From: Buxus sempervirens
Taxonomy: Eukaryota > Streptophyta > Magnoliopsida > Buxales > Buxaceae
NCBI GenBank assembly: GCA_947561395.2
Contig: OX387184.1
Span: 2,728,001 to 2,792,000 of the forward strand
Direction of reading: 5' to 3'
Length of the DNA stretch: 64,000 nt
Position 1 is the first letter of the stretch; each line of letters starts with the position of its first letter. The notes beneath the pieces are model-generated. The model saw nothing but the letters and a program-made list of their open reading frames with translations. It did not search any database and was not told the origin of the DNA. The translations under genes and the position numbers were made by a program. Shown one piece after another: positions 10,971-21,395 of this stretch.

Positions 10971-11858
10971 CCATCTGATCCCTATTCTCTTCTCCAATTA
11001 TTTGTAACGTTTTCAAATCGGGATTCGCTGTTTTTGAAAACACGAAACAAAAATCCCATGATTTTCAAGTTGTTCGAAAAAAAATTGATTGAAAACTAGG
11101 GTTGTTTTCAAAAACCGAGACTTCTGGTTTTTTAGAATAACAAATCAGAATCATATTCACACCAATTTGAATGGTAATTTTATAATTATTTTTAATTAAT
11201 CTCTTAATACCTATGGAGTTCGGTTAGGGTTTCTGCCGTCGCCATTAACGGAGCTAGTTGTAGCTCTGGATCAGGCATCCCAAATGGCGAACAACTCCCA
11301 ATGACCACAAAACCCTCCAAAATCCTTAGAGTCTGTTCCTTACCCAAGAATGCACACCAACAACTGGGTGCCTTTCTTGCTTGCATCCAACCGTCGCAAC
11401 TTGAGGCAGGCGAGAAGGTCTTCTTCTCCCCAGCAGGAGACGAGGAACTGACGAAAGTCGGAGACGAGGAACTGACGAATGTCAGAGACGACGAAGCGGA
11501 ACAAAACTTGAGATCATCATGGAGAAGGTGGAGGAACGGATATGGGATTGCGTTATTCAGAAAAACTGTTGCAAATGCCCTCCATCGCCATTGTTGACTG
11601 CGGCTTCAGAGAACCCCTTCTCATTATATCGATACAGTGCGAGGAGTGCTCTAGGCGTTTGATCCTCACAGCAACCATGGAGAGGGAGAGGGAGAACGGC
11701 TCAAGCTGGACGAAAGCTTTTACGAGATCGAGGATGTCAGAAGGAGAGGAGGAGGGGGAGGGAGGGGGCTACAAGAGGCCCGAGACGCCGAGACAGAGAG
11801 ACAGAGAGACCGAGAGAGGGGGGAGGGAGGTAACGATCTGAAGATGAAAACGAGAATG
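10971..11858. other. Spacer left of the hAT element
   Basis: AT-rich sequence to about 11200 is followed by a higher-GC block. That block ends in a purine-rich (GA/GGA) low-complexity stretch at about 11670-11825. Overlapping open frames on both strands at 11200-11840 show no recognisable domain and are probably chance frames in GC-rich and simple-repeat sequence. Confidence 0.4.
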
Positions 11859-11866
11859 AGTTACCG

Positions 11867-14800
11867 TAGGCATGGGCGGCGGGCCGGACGTGCCGCGGGC
11901 CGCGGCATGCCAGGCCCGTTTGCCCATTACCCCAGCCCGCCGGGCCGGCGGGCCAATTAATTTAAATTTTTAAAAAAAACTTTAAAAAATCCCAAAAAAT
12001 TTCTATAAAATACTTTTATTGTTCACAAAATTGTCTTACACATATTGAGATAAATTTTGCTCAAAAAAAATATAAACTCATTAATTATCACAAGTACACT
12101 TACAACTTTGCAAAAATTACATAATTACTTGAACAAATAATACTGCATCACTATAGTATAAGCACATCCCAACTAGGTTGGCACCCACTCATCTATCTAT
12201 CATTTGCAGTTTAAAAGAAACAAAAAAAGAAAAGAAAAAGATAAAGTACAATTCCTATGCTTTGATTACAAAAATTATAACAAAACTTAGATTACTCTTG
12301 TTGACTAAAATCAATATTCAAATCATCAAAGTCTCCAGCAAGTTGATCATCTTCATATTCTTGTTCTCTCAGTTCTGCCCTTAACCAATCTGTAAGACTG
12401 ACACATGCTTGCACCATCTCCGGCGTTAATCTGCTCCTGTAATTATCCACGGTTCGTCCACCTGCGCTAAAAGCTGATTCCGATGCAACTGTGGACACAG
12501 GAACCGTTAGTAGATCACGTGCCATGGCGAAAAGCACAAGATAATTAACCTGATTTTGCTTCCACCATGTCAAAATGTTAAAAGCATTATGCTCCTCTAT
12601 AGTATTGAAACTCATTGGGGGGCTTTCTAAAAAAATCATTAATTCAGATGATCCCCCACTACTAGATGCTGGTTGTTTTCCCTTTCTTCTCCCACTTAAA
12701 AAATTCCAAGGGGAATTATCTGGTAGTGTTTGTTGGGTTCGCGTATGACCTTGTATACTACTACTAGTATCGTATTCACAAAAAAGTCATTCTAATAGAT
12801 TTCTTATTTTACTTATATCTATTTGAAAAGTAGAATTCATATTGTCATTTATTCCATCTATTAAGTCTTCAACTCCTAATTTAACCCTAGGGTCCATTGT
12901 AGTAGCTAAATAATATAAATTAGGCATCTCTTGCCAATATTTTAAAATTTTAGTTTCCATTGTAGGGATAATTTCCTTAGCAATGGGTACATTTCTATAT
13001 TGTTTAAAACAAATACTTATTTGATATAAACAAGTTATAATACTTGAGCATGTTGGGTAATAAACTACTGATAAATATCTTGTTGCATCATTAAAAACTT
13101 TTAAAAAATCTCTTAAAATTTCGGCTATTTGCCAATCAAGATCCTCTAAGTCACTTTCAGGCATTTTACTTTTATAAAATATTGTAATTTCTTGTTTTAA
13201 TCCTAGTGCAGCTTCTAGTATTATATATGTTGAGTTCCACCTATGTTCAACATCTAGGGTAATTTTTTTATATTGCTTTCCTAAAGTTTCACAATAATAT
13301 TTAAATTCTCTAGCGGTTGTGCTAGATTGTTTTATAAATCTTACTGCATCGCTAATATTTATTAAATGATGTTGAACAATTTTTAATCCATATTGCACAA
13401 CTAAATTAAGGATATGACAAGCACACCTAACATGAAATAAACTTCCATCTATATTTAAGTTTAATTGTTGTCTTAATATTCCTACTGCGACATTATTGGC
13501 ACTTGCATTATCAAGTACTAGATAGTGCAAGTGCCATTATTTTATTGTGTATTTTATAATTTCTTAGATTTCTACTTATAGCATTTGATATATTTATTCC
13601 AGTATGGCTAGCATCTAGTGGTTCAAAAGTTATTATTCTTTTTTCCATATTCCAATTTTCATCAATATAATGTGGGGTTATAGCTAAATAACTTATTTGT
13701 TGTCTACTTGTCCAAATATCTGAAGTTAAAGCTATTTTAAAAGTACTGTTTGACAAAGTTTCTATTAATGCAGTTTTCATTTTTCCATATAATTTTATGG
13801 CATCCTTTCTTAAAGTGTGGCGTGAAAAAGGTTTAAATTGTGGTGCTAAATATTTAGTTATTAAACGGTGAAATCTTTTAGAATCTATTAATCTAAAGGG
13901 TAATTCTTCTTGAATTACCCACTTTACTATTTCAAGCCTAGTTTCTTCTTGATTAAAAATAAAATTACTTATAGCAACACTACTAGTAGAAATTTGGGTT
14001 TGCCTAGGGTCAATTTGGTCATGTTTTGGAAGGCATTTCCGCAAATGCCGGTTCAAGTGGCCTGTACCACCTTTGCCTTTACAACTAAACTGTTTTTTGC
14101 AATGGTTACACACTGCCTTCTCTTCACTCCCTACACTTTCAATTGTAAAATTAAGCCAAACACTAGAGGTTCTACTCCTCTTGGTGCTCCTAGGTGGTAG
14201 GGAAGACGATCCCATATCTTGTGAAGGTAATTCTGTTTTAAGATCTTGGATGGGAGGATCATTATATTGGGGTTGGGTTATATCATCAGAAAATACTGGG
14301 TCAGAAAGGGGTCTAAGATATTCCCTTTCTTCAGTGTCAAAAAACATAGGATACCTAGGGTCCATTATCAAATTTTTGGAAAAAAAAATCTTAATAAATA
14401 ATATTATAATAAATATTTGGTGATACTAATTTATAAGAAAGGTAGAAAGAGAGACTTACTTATAATAATAATATTTATACTAATTTTAAAATCGGAAAAT
14501 TAAATAAAAGAATACCTCTTTAGAATGAATCTTGAACTTTGCAATTGAAGCCTTCAACCTCCAGAGTCCAATTTCCCACTTTTGATGCTTGAACAATTTG
14601 AAGAGATCGAGTATCACCAATTTCCAATTACAACAATTAGAGCAAAGAAACTATTTGATAATCAATTAGAAGAGAGTATGAGATTGTAGAAGTGGTGTGG
14701 TTTGGAGTGGGAAAGGGAGTGGCTATTTATAGAAAATTAAAAGTGGCTTTTTACCACCTCTACCCTTCAATATGACTGTTATTTTGCAGTTGGAAGGGTA

Positions 14801-15119
14801 GAAAAGGTCTTTTAATCATCAATTACAACTATAGCCCCCCAATATAGCTGTTATATGGCTGTTGGGGGGTAAAATGGGCATAAAAGTGGCTAAAAGCCAC
14901 TTTTATGGAGGGAAAAGAGAGCTAGCCGGGCTCGCGCGCGCCCGGCTCGCGCGCGCCCGGGCCCGGGCTGGCCCGCGTGTTGCGTGCCCTGGCGGGCCGT
15001 GCCCCCAGGGCCCTAGCCGTGCCGTGCCAGGCTCGTGGCGTGCCCGGGCTAGCCCAAGCATGCCACAGGCGTGCCGGGCCGTGCCGTGCTCGGGCCGGCA
15101 CGACCCGTTGCTCATGCCT
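11867..15119 (-). mobile_element. hAT-Ac superfamily transposon, nearly complete
   Basis: The element is 3253 bp with short inverted ends (TAGGCATGGGC at the left, complement of AGGCATGAGC at the right). It is flanked by a perfect 8-bp duplication, AGTTACCG, at 11859-11866 and 15120-15127. The outermost base of the right end is ambiguous because it could belong to either the repeat or the duplication. A hAT transposase lies on the minus strand between the ends. The subterminal regions differ from the surroundings: about 70 bp at the left end and about 190 bp at the right end (14925-15115) are extremely GC-rich, with runs of CGCGCGCCCGG-like sequence. The perfect target duplication and light coding damage indicate a young insertion. 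Confidence 0.9.
12292..14371 (-). pseudogene. hAT transposase with a BED zinc finger, lightly damaged
   Basis: Reading on the minus strand from ATG at 14371, the protein starts with an acidic leader. A BED-type zinc finger follows (CNHCKKQF, then HLNRHLRKC), then the catalytic-core segments LTSDIWTS, DNASANN and CACHILNLVVQ. The C-terminal hAT dimerisation region (NILTWWKQNQ, SESAFSAGGR) comes last. Two lesions interrupt it: a small insertion causing a frameshift at about 13511-13530, and an in-frame TGA at 12787-12789. After the TGA the same frame stays open to the true stop at 12292. With only two lesions over about 690 codons, inactivation looks recent. It supplies no host function. Expected product: nuclear transposase binding the TAGGCATG ends. 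Confidence 0.85.
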
Positions 15120-15127
15120 AGTTACCG

Positions 15128-15850
15128 AACACATTTTTACTGATTTTTAAAATTATAATTGATTTTGATTTAATTGATAATAAACAAGTTTCTTTCAATT
15201 GTTTTCAAAAACACAAAAACAATTTGAAGAAATTTTGATTTTCAAATTATTTTAAAAATTTTTTTGCCAAACAGCCTCATTCATTCCTTTAGGTCATTCA
15301 TTTTGGAAATTCACTCTCTTGAGTGAGTTTCATGGCTTAAGATTTAAATGAATTTTGATAGCAAAATGATGTTTCATTAAAAACTTATAATATTTAAAAT
15401 TGTTGAAAGATGTGTTTGAAACTCATTATAAGAACTTTGATAAAACTTGCCATTTATGAGAAGTTTTTTTAAATTTAAAAAATGAGAAACTTATAATATT
15501 TATAATAACCTCTACAAAAATGAATGGTGGATTACCGAACATTTACCACACCCTCCAGTGTCTAAATCCAAAAATGAAAACCATACGATACGAGGTCCTT
15601 AGGAATCCATAGTAAGTAAAATTTTAATTACACCGTCAAATCAATTCTAGCGTTTAACCCGATCTTCACAAAAAGCTCACGTGCTACAAATTATAAAACT
15701 ATATGTAACCATTTGTGTGGATTTTTGAATCCACCAGACTCCAATAATGGTTTTCAAACCCCACCAACCCCGATCCTTTACACTTAGATTTCAGATCATC
15801 TAGATTGAGTCCATAAATTGGCTCAACCATAGCTTGTAGGCAAGCAACAA
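15128..15850. other. Spacer right of the hAT element
   Basis: AT-rich sequence with TTTTCAAAAACA-like motifs that also occur left of the hAT element (about 11020-11120). The transposon may therefore have landed inside an older repeat. No gene was seen. Confidence 0.4.
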
Positions 15851-16860
15851 TCCTTGAAAAAGTGGTTTTAACCTTTTGTTTTCCAATGCAAGAGAAAGAG
15901 TCGAGAGGGACTATTGATATGCAAACAACAACTAGCTACGGTTGAGCCCATTTACGAACTCAACCATAGATGATCTGAATCCTTACACTTTACAGGTTGA
16001 CACATTGCCAAGATACGGATCGCGTAGAATCTCATCTTAAAAATGGAAAAAATAAAAACAAAAATTAAGCGTTGTACCATCTAAATTCCGTTTGATAACG
16101 CGCAATATTTTATTTTTGTACTACTCTTTTTTTTGGTAAAATACTCAAGACGTGTAATTCGCATGATCTTTAGAAAAAAAAAAGGAAAAATAAAAGTATC
16201 ATTGAAATCCGTGTCAACGTCGAATTCTTACTAGAAGAACCAAAATGTTAAGGAATATATTAAATATATAAAGTTCACTTTTATAATCTGCTTGTGCTTT
16301 TAGTATGAATGGTGTTTTACATGGTATCAGAACCTCAGGCTAACGCCACATGTTAAAAAAAAAATATTCCACTTATAAGGTCTCCCTAAAAAAAGGTAAT
16401 CTAAAAATAAAAGAAATTAGAGAGAGTTGAGAAGAACCCACATGAATGCAATTCCATGGAACTCTGCGGCAGTTCACCCAACCGCATCGTCCTCAAAGGA
16501 CATGGCACCGCCTTCTCATATTTCAATACCTTCTTCTTCAAAATGAAAAGTGTAATCTACCATGGCTTGTGGGTGCATAAAAAGACAAAAATTTGATCAA
16601 CTCTAACAAAGTTATGATCAAATCCTCATGTCAATTCCCACCAAAATAGGGTCAAATGATGTTAATACAATAAAAAAAGTTACATTGACCAAGGTTATCC
16701 AAAGAGAGTTTACCAAAAAAAAAAAAGTTATGCAAAGAGAGCACATCATTTCACATTGAATCCAACTAAATTTCATGATAAATAAAAGCGACCGTCAGCA
16801 ACATTATCAGCACCTTTGTTGCAACAATTCCTGTAAATCATACATGACATGTCAGTAATA

Positions 16861-16899
16861 TTAATGAACGGCTGTAACAATGTATTCGACTATTGCATC
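16861..16899 (-). pseudogene. Dirigent 3' stub 1 (last 12 codons only)
   Basis: The minus strand reads D-A-I-V-E-Y-I-V-T-A-V-H-stop, the C-terminal end of the dirigent family members beside it (DAIVEYNVTAVHY). It is preceded on the plus strand (about 16735-16860) by sequence matching their 3' UTR. Homology ends abruptly near 16900, so nearly the whole gene body is missing. The terminal Tyr codon is also replaced by the stop. Confidence 0.8.
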
Positions 16900-16984
16900 C
16901 CGGCTAATTTTATTTGGATTTACTTAAACTCTTATTAGTAAATCATAAGTATCCCAAAAATCCACTCTAGCCTTCAGCATGATA

Positions 16985-17175
16985 AAAGGAGTTATCTCAG
17001 AGCCTACCTCTAGCTCAGATAAGGCAATTGTCTGAGTTGCCGCATTGCGTAGCTCACGTGGGTCAAAAGAACATCGCGCTCCTTGGAGGTAAGTGGTTGG
17101 GTGTGTGTTCCCCTTCCAACAACCCTAGAATCCCGGCTATGCACTAGGCAGGCAATGCCTGAGAATGATGTACCA
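16985..17175 (+). repeat. Possible SINE-like block, copy 1
   Basis: The block begins with tRNA-like CTCTAGCTCAGATAAGG and ends with an A-run at about 17163-17172. A second copy lies at about 21205-21395 in the duplicated unit. Clear target duplications were not found. It could equally be an unrelated short repeat carried along by the duplication. Confidence 0.25.
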
Positions 17176-18554
17176 AAAAAAAAATCTAGCTATCATATCA
17201 TATAGAAAACCAATCCTACCAAAAGCTTAAGTTAATAGTAGGGGTAAACTTTATATATTTAATTATATTCCTAAAAATTAGTACTTAAAGGTTATGTCAA
17301 TTACTTAGTATTACTACCAAAGACTATTGAACAGTCCAAGAATATTCAAGATTATCTACATAAATAAAAATTAATTTCAAGATTGGCCAAGAAACTTCTA
17401 AGATGCATCAAGAACCTTCAAAATTTCCAAGAACTAACCTATATATGTTTCATTCTATCAAGTATCATAAGTTCTCATACAAAACTCTAATTCTATATAT
17501 TAATAACAAACAGAAGGGCATCTTCATGCTCATAACTCTTAGAATCTTAAACTTCTCAAAATATTTTGATTTTCTTTTAGCATTTCCATTAAATTTTAGC
17601 ACAGAACTAGCCTGGGCATAACCATGTCAAAAAGTGCACAAACGTCTTTTGGTATTAACGAGCCTTTTGGTAATAACTCTTGCTATTTTGTAAGTTCTCT
17701 CGCCAGAGACTTTGCACATTCACTTCATGTTAGCCCGTCTTTCCTTCCTCGAAGGGGACTCTGAATTATAGAATCCTACAATGTGATAAGAGTCTTGGAG
17801 GCAACCAGTTCTTGACCATTAAGATCATGTTAGATGCTAGTAATTTCAATCCAATCCCACCAAACAGCTGCTTTTAAAGGGATCATCACAATGATATTAA
17901 CACCCTCCGGTCAACCTAAATCCCATTAATTAAGCCCGACGGATTGGTGATCTTATACCACGAAACCTGGAAACCTCTTCGAATTTAAAAGGTTTGTTTG
18001 GGATTTCCAATATCATGGAGCTACAATGTCAACTTCTCAGTTCTCACCTAATAACGAATTCTTTATTACAACTGGGCGGAAAACAAAAAACAAAAAAAAA
18101 GGTACCCAGATGACTGCAGTTTCATGGAATTCTTTGAGAGGAGACGCAGCTCTGCAGTAGTTCACCCAGCGTTTGTCCTCACCGGCCGGGTATAACCCTG
18201 CCGTCTCATATTTCCTTCATGTAAAATGTAACGTATAATCTACCACCTCTTCTACGGGAACCAAAACGATACATGAACTGGGTCACCCTTTCACAAAACT
18301 AGAATTAAATGAAACTCAAATAAATCAAGAAATTAAAGTTTCATAACGTACAGCTTTCTTTTAATTCGAACACAAAGCAAACAGAGCACATCATTTCACA
18401 CTGAATCCAAGGATCCAAACAACGCTCATGGGAAGTGAAAAGGGAAATAAAATAAATAGCCAGCACCAGCAACCTCGTCATCGTCATCGCCATCACCATC
18501 ACCATCACCAACTTATCTTTGTTACTATTATTCTTGTTAATCATGTGACACCTC
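17176..18554. other. Spacer and 3' flank of DIR-A
   Basis: AT-rich spacer shared with unit 2, then the DIR-A 3' UTR. A CAT/ATC trinucleotide microsatellite at about 18477-18512 is longer here than in DIR-B (about 22724-22742). No independent gene was seen. Confidence 0.6.
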
Positions 18555-19091
18555 TCAGTAATGAATGGCTGTAACATTGTATTCGACTATTGCGTTGCTT
18601 CCGTCAGACCAGTAAGTCTTCGCCAGTGCAATACCACGGGCCAGTCGGAACATACCGGTGCCACCGACGATTGGCATCTCACGGACAGGATGCAACGCCG
18701 GGTTCCTACCCAGAATGCTTAGACTGCTACCGTTGTATATCCCATCTGTGAAGGCAAAGTTCATGGCCATGATAAGACTCAATTCCTCCTGCCCCGCTGA
18801 GGCATATAGACCCTGAGCGCGACCCACAATCTTCGAGGTCCCCTGGGGCCCTTCGGTCAGTGGGTCGTCCGCCATCATCAAGAGACCGAAAAGAGTCGAG
18901 GATTTGTCGGTATCAGCGGTTTGTGCTACTCTCACCGCGGTCGGATTTTTCCCGGTCAAGATGTCGTGGAAGTAGAAGTGGAGTCGTGTTACTTTCTCTT
19001 TTCCACCGATCACGTTCTCGGGCCAGTCGTCACCTTGTGACATGGTTACAGCCAGGGAGAAGAGCACAAGAACCAAAGGCAGCTTCGCCAT
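18555..19091 (-). CDS. Dirigent protein DIR-A
   Basis: An intronless gene of 178 residues. The chosen ATG (19089-19091, MAKLPLVLVLFSL) gives a clean signal peptide of about 20 residues and aligns with DIR-C and DIR-D. An in-frame ATG five codons upstream is less likely. The mature protein has the dirigent beta-barrel landmarks HFYFHDIL, DDPLTEGP, GRAQGLY, NGSSLSILGRN and GGTGMFRLARG, and ends in EYNVTAIHY. N-glycosylation sites NGS and NVT are present. Dirigent proteins act in the cell wall and steer coupling of phenoxy radicals (lignans, lignin) or related chemistry (family knowledge). The sequence looks unlike the lignan-specific DIR-a group, so its substrate cannot be stated. A MITE insertion lies about 65 bp upstream of its ATG. 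Confidence 0.93.
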   Translation of the reverse strand: MAKLPLVLVLFSLAVTMSQGDDWPENVIGGKEKVTRLHFYFHDILTGKNPTAVRVAQTADTDKSSTLFGLLMMADDPLTEGPQGTSKIVGRAQGLYASAGQEELSLIMAMNFAFTDGIYNGSSLSILGRNPALHPVREMPIVGGTGMFRLARGIALAKTYWSDGSNAIVEYNVTAIHY

Positions 19092-19146
19092 TTCTCTGAA
19101 CTCCAAAACACACAGGTTCTGTGGGCAGGAAAAGGGTCGGGAGGCA

Positions 19147-19153
19147 TTTTATA
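19147..19153 (-). promoter_or_regulatory. TATA box of DIR-A (proximal copy)
   Basis: On the minus strand this reads TATAAAA, about 55 bp before the ATG. It lies within the target duplication of the adjacent MITE, so a second TATA copy now lies about 200 bp further upstream at 19342-19347. Confidence 0.75.
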
Positions 19154-19157
19154 ATGC

Positions 19158-19341
19158 AATTCACCTCCTCTGGCGGCTCTATCTGCAGCCCCTTAAGTGA
19201 AACCTCCACAGGATGCAAACACGTGTTCTGTGGATGCAAATACACAACTAATAGTTTTCAACCACAGGACAAGTGTTTGCATCTTGTGGAGGCTTCATTT
19301 AAGGGCTGTAGATAAAGCCACCACAAAAAATGATCCCTAAA
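19158..19341. mobile_element. Mutator-like foldback MITE in the DIR-A promoter
   Basis: The arms of about 60 bp are inverted copies of each other; for example CCTCCACAGGATGCAAACAC pairs with the complement of the right arm around 19275-19300. The insert is flanked by TTTATAATGC at 19148-19157 and 19342-19351. A 9-10 bp duplication fits a Mutator-type element. DIR-C (from 24604) and DIR-D (from 27240) show the uninterrupted empty site at the same place in their promoters, which proves this is an insertion. The extreme left terminus seems slightly eroded. Confidence 0.85.
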
Positions 19342-19433
19342 TTTATAATGCGAGGCACGATCGGAAAGTCCTGATAGAAGTAACTAATATTCGGCTTTAT
19401 TTACAGGATTTCAGTCCGGCGGACAGGGACGTT

Positions 19434-19441
19434 TGACGTAA
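19434..19441 (-). promoter_or_regulatory. Conserved bZIP-type site TGACGTAA (DIR-A)
   Basis: TGACGTAA (TTACGTCA on the gene strand) sits in a block, GGACGTTTGACGTAAATAT, that is kept in the upstream regions of DIR-A, DIR-C and DIR-D. It is a good match to the C/D-type element bound by plant bZIP (TGA) factors. DIR-B lacks it because its homology to the other promoters ends near 23490. Confidence 0.5.
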
Positions 19442-19714
19442 ATATTAGGTGTAAGCTTGCCAATGGGGCGGGTAGAATGGGTAACCCGTCCCACCCAACC
19501 AAATGGTTTTTTGTATGGTAAAATGGAGTTACCGCCCGAGGACTGTATCATCTGTAGCAAATTTCCTGCGTCCCACTCTCAAACAAAGGACACAACGCAT
19601 GCGGGTCCCATCCATTAAAAAAGTATGGATTATGAGACCCATATATGTTGTGTCTTGCTTGTGGGTCGGATGTAAGAAATTTGTTGTACATGATAGAGCC
19701 TCATTTATGATGGT

Positions 19715-19791
19715 TTAATTAAGCATTTAATTTTAACTTATGGTTTATTATTGCTTTAATAAGTCATAAATTGAAATTACTGCTTAATTAA
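19715..19791. repeat. Long palindrome upstream of DIR-A
   Basis: About 77 bp that fold back on themselves (TTAATTAAGCA at the left pairs with its near complement at the right, and ACTTATG with CATAAAT in the middle). The same palindrome is at the equivalent place upstream of DIR-C and DIR-D. It is probably an old foldback MITE present before those copies arose. Confidence 0.65.
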
Positions 19792-21019
19792 ACAATCCCA
19801 AATGCTTCTAGCTTACTTTGCCCGAAACCCAACTTTAGTAGACTCCTTAATATTAAACTATAAATAATTTATATATATTTTATGTAAAAATTTATTTGCA
19901 AACAAAAGTCTTTGAAAAAGTAATTTTCACTTTTCCAACGCAGGGAGAGAATGGAGAGGGATGGTTGCTTGCTTACTTGATAAGCAACAATTGGTTACGG
20001 TTGAGTCCATTTACGGGCTCATTGTAGATGATCTAAATCCTTACACTTTACAAGTTGACACATTGTCAAGACACAGACCACAGCGAATCTCATCTTAAAA
20101 AGGGAAAAAAACTTCAAAAGATAAAAAAAAATAAAAAAACAAAAATAAGCGCCGTATCATCCAATTTTCGTTTGATAACGCATAATATTTTAGTTTGTAC
20201 TACTCTTTTTTTTTTGGTAGAATTATTTTGTACTACTCAAGACGCGCACTTCACATGATCTTTAGAAAACAAAAGGAAAAAGAGTATCATTGAAATCCGT
20301 GTCAATGTCTTACCTAATGAGGAATTCTTACTGGTTAAAACAATGTTAAGGAATTATTAAATATATAAAATTCACCTTTATTATCAGCTTGAGCTTTAGT
20401 ATGAATAGTGTTCTACATGATATCAGAACCTCAAGCTAATGCCAAATGGTGTTCTACATGGTATTAGAATCTCAGGCCAATGTCAGGTCCCTGGGTTCAA
20501 ACTTCCACTTCATCCGTTTAGAAAAAATATTCCACGTATAGGGTTTTCCTTAAAAATAGGTCCCCTAGAAATAAAAGAAATTAAAGAGAGTAGAGAACTA
20601 CCCACATGATTGCAATTCCATGGAACCCTGCGGTAGTTCACCTAACCGCACCGTCCTCACAAGACATGGCACCGCCTTCTCATATTACCTTCTTCAGAAT
20701 GAAAAGAGTAATTTACCGTGGCTTGTGCGCGTGCATAAAAAGACAAGAATTAGGTCAACTCTAACAAAGTTAGGATCAAATGCCCATGTCAATCCCCACC
20801 AAAATAGGGTCAAACAATGCTAATATAATCAATGAAGTTATATTGACCAAGGCAAGAGAGCACATCATTTGTTTATCAAAAAAAAAAAAAAAACAGAGAG
20901 CACATCATTTCACATTGAATCCAACTAAATTTCATGAGAAATAAAAGCGACCGTCAGCAACATTATCAGCACCTTTGTTGCAAAAATTCCTGTAAATCAT
21001 ACATGGCATCTCAGTAATA

Positions 21020-21058
21020 TTAATGAACGGATGTAACAATGTATTCGACTATTGCATC
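21020..21058 (-). pseudogene. Dirigent 3' stub 2 (last 12 codons only)
   Basis: The minus strand reads D-A-I-V-E-Y-I-V-T-S-V-H-stop, the paralogue of stub 1 with one amino-acid difference. It has the same abrupt end and the same 3'-UTR-like sequence beside it (about 20890-21019). It shows that truncation preceded the unit 1/unit 2 duplication. Confidence 0.8.
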
Positions 21059-21204
21059 CCCGCAAATTTTATTTGGATTTACTTAAAATCTTATTAATAA
21101 ATCATAATATTGTAAACAATATTATTGTAATAAATTTTCTTTTATTTTACATTAATTTTGGGTATCCCAAAAACCTACTCTCACCTTCAACGTAACAAAA
21201 GGAG

Positions 21205-21395
21205 TTAGCTCAGAGCCTACCTCTAGCTGATCAGATAAGGCAATCGTCCGAGTTGCCGCATTGTGCAGCTCACGTGGGTCAAAAGAACATAGCATTCCTT
21301 GGAGGTAAGTGGTTGGGTGTGTGTTCCCCTTCCAACAACCCTAGAATCCCGGCTATGAACTGGGTAGGTAGTGCCTGAGAATGATGTACCCAAAA
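21205..21395 (+). repeat. Possible SINE-like block, copy 2
   Basis: The copy of the block at 16985-17175. Its A-run is shorter and interrupted. Confidence 0.25.

Larger units (their letters stand above)
15855..19395. repeat. Segmental duplication, unit 1 (stub + DIR-A)
   Basis: About 3.5 kb that matches 19910-23490 in the same order and orientation. The shared content is a GGTTACGGTTGAGTCCATTT-like start, a dirigent 3' stub, the block with GGTTGGGTGTGTGTTCC, a long 3' flank and one full dirigent gene. Corresponding points are offset by about 4.05-4.24 kb. Many substitutions and small indels separate the copies, so the duplication is not very recent. Confidence 0.8.

Noticed and set aside
11204-11841. 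Overlapping frames left of the hAT element
   Set aside because: Frames on both strands run into GA-rich low-complexity sequence; no domain seen.
14862-15143. Long Arg/Ala/Pro/Gly-rich frames on both strands
   Set aside because: They come from the CpG-dense terminal region of the hAT element, where stop codons are rare by composition.
16250-16340. GGTATCAGAACCTC motif, possible LTR primer site (also near 20430)
   Set aside because: Only the short motif is visible and no LTR structure could be traced; it is carried in both duplicated units as ordinary spacer.
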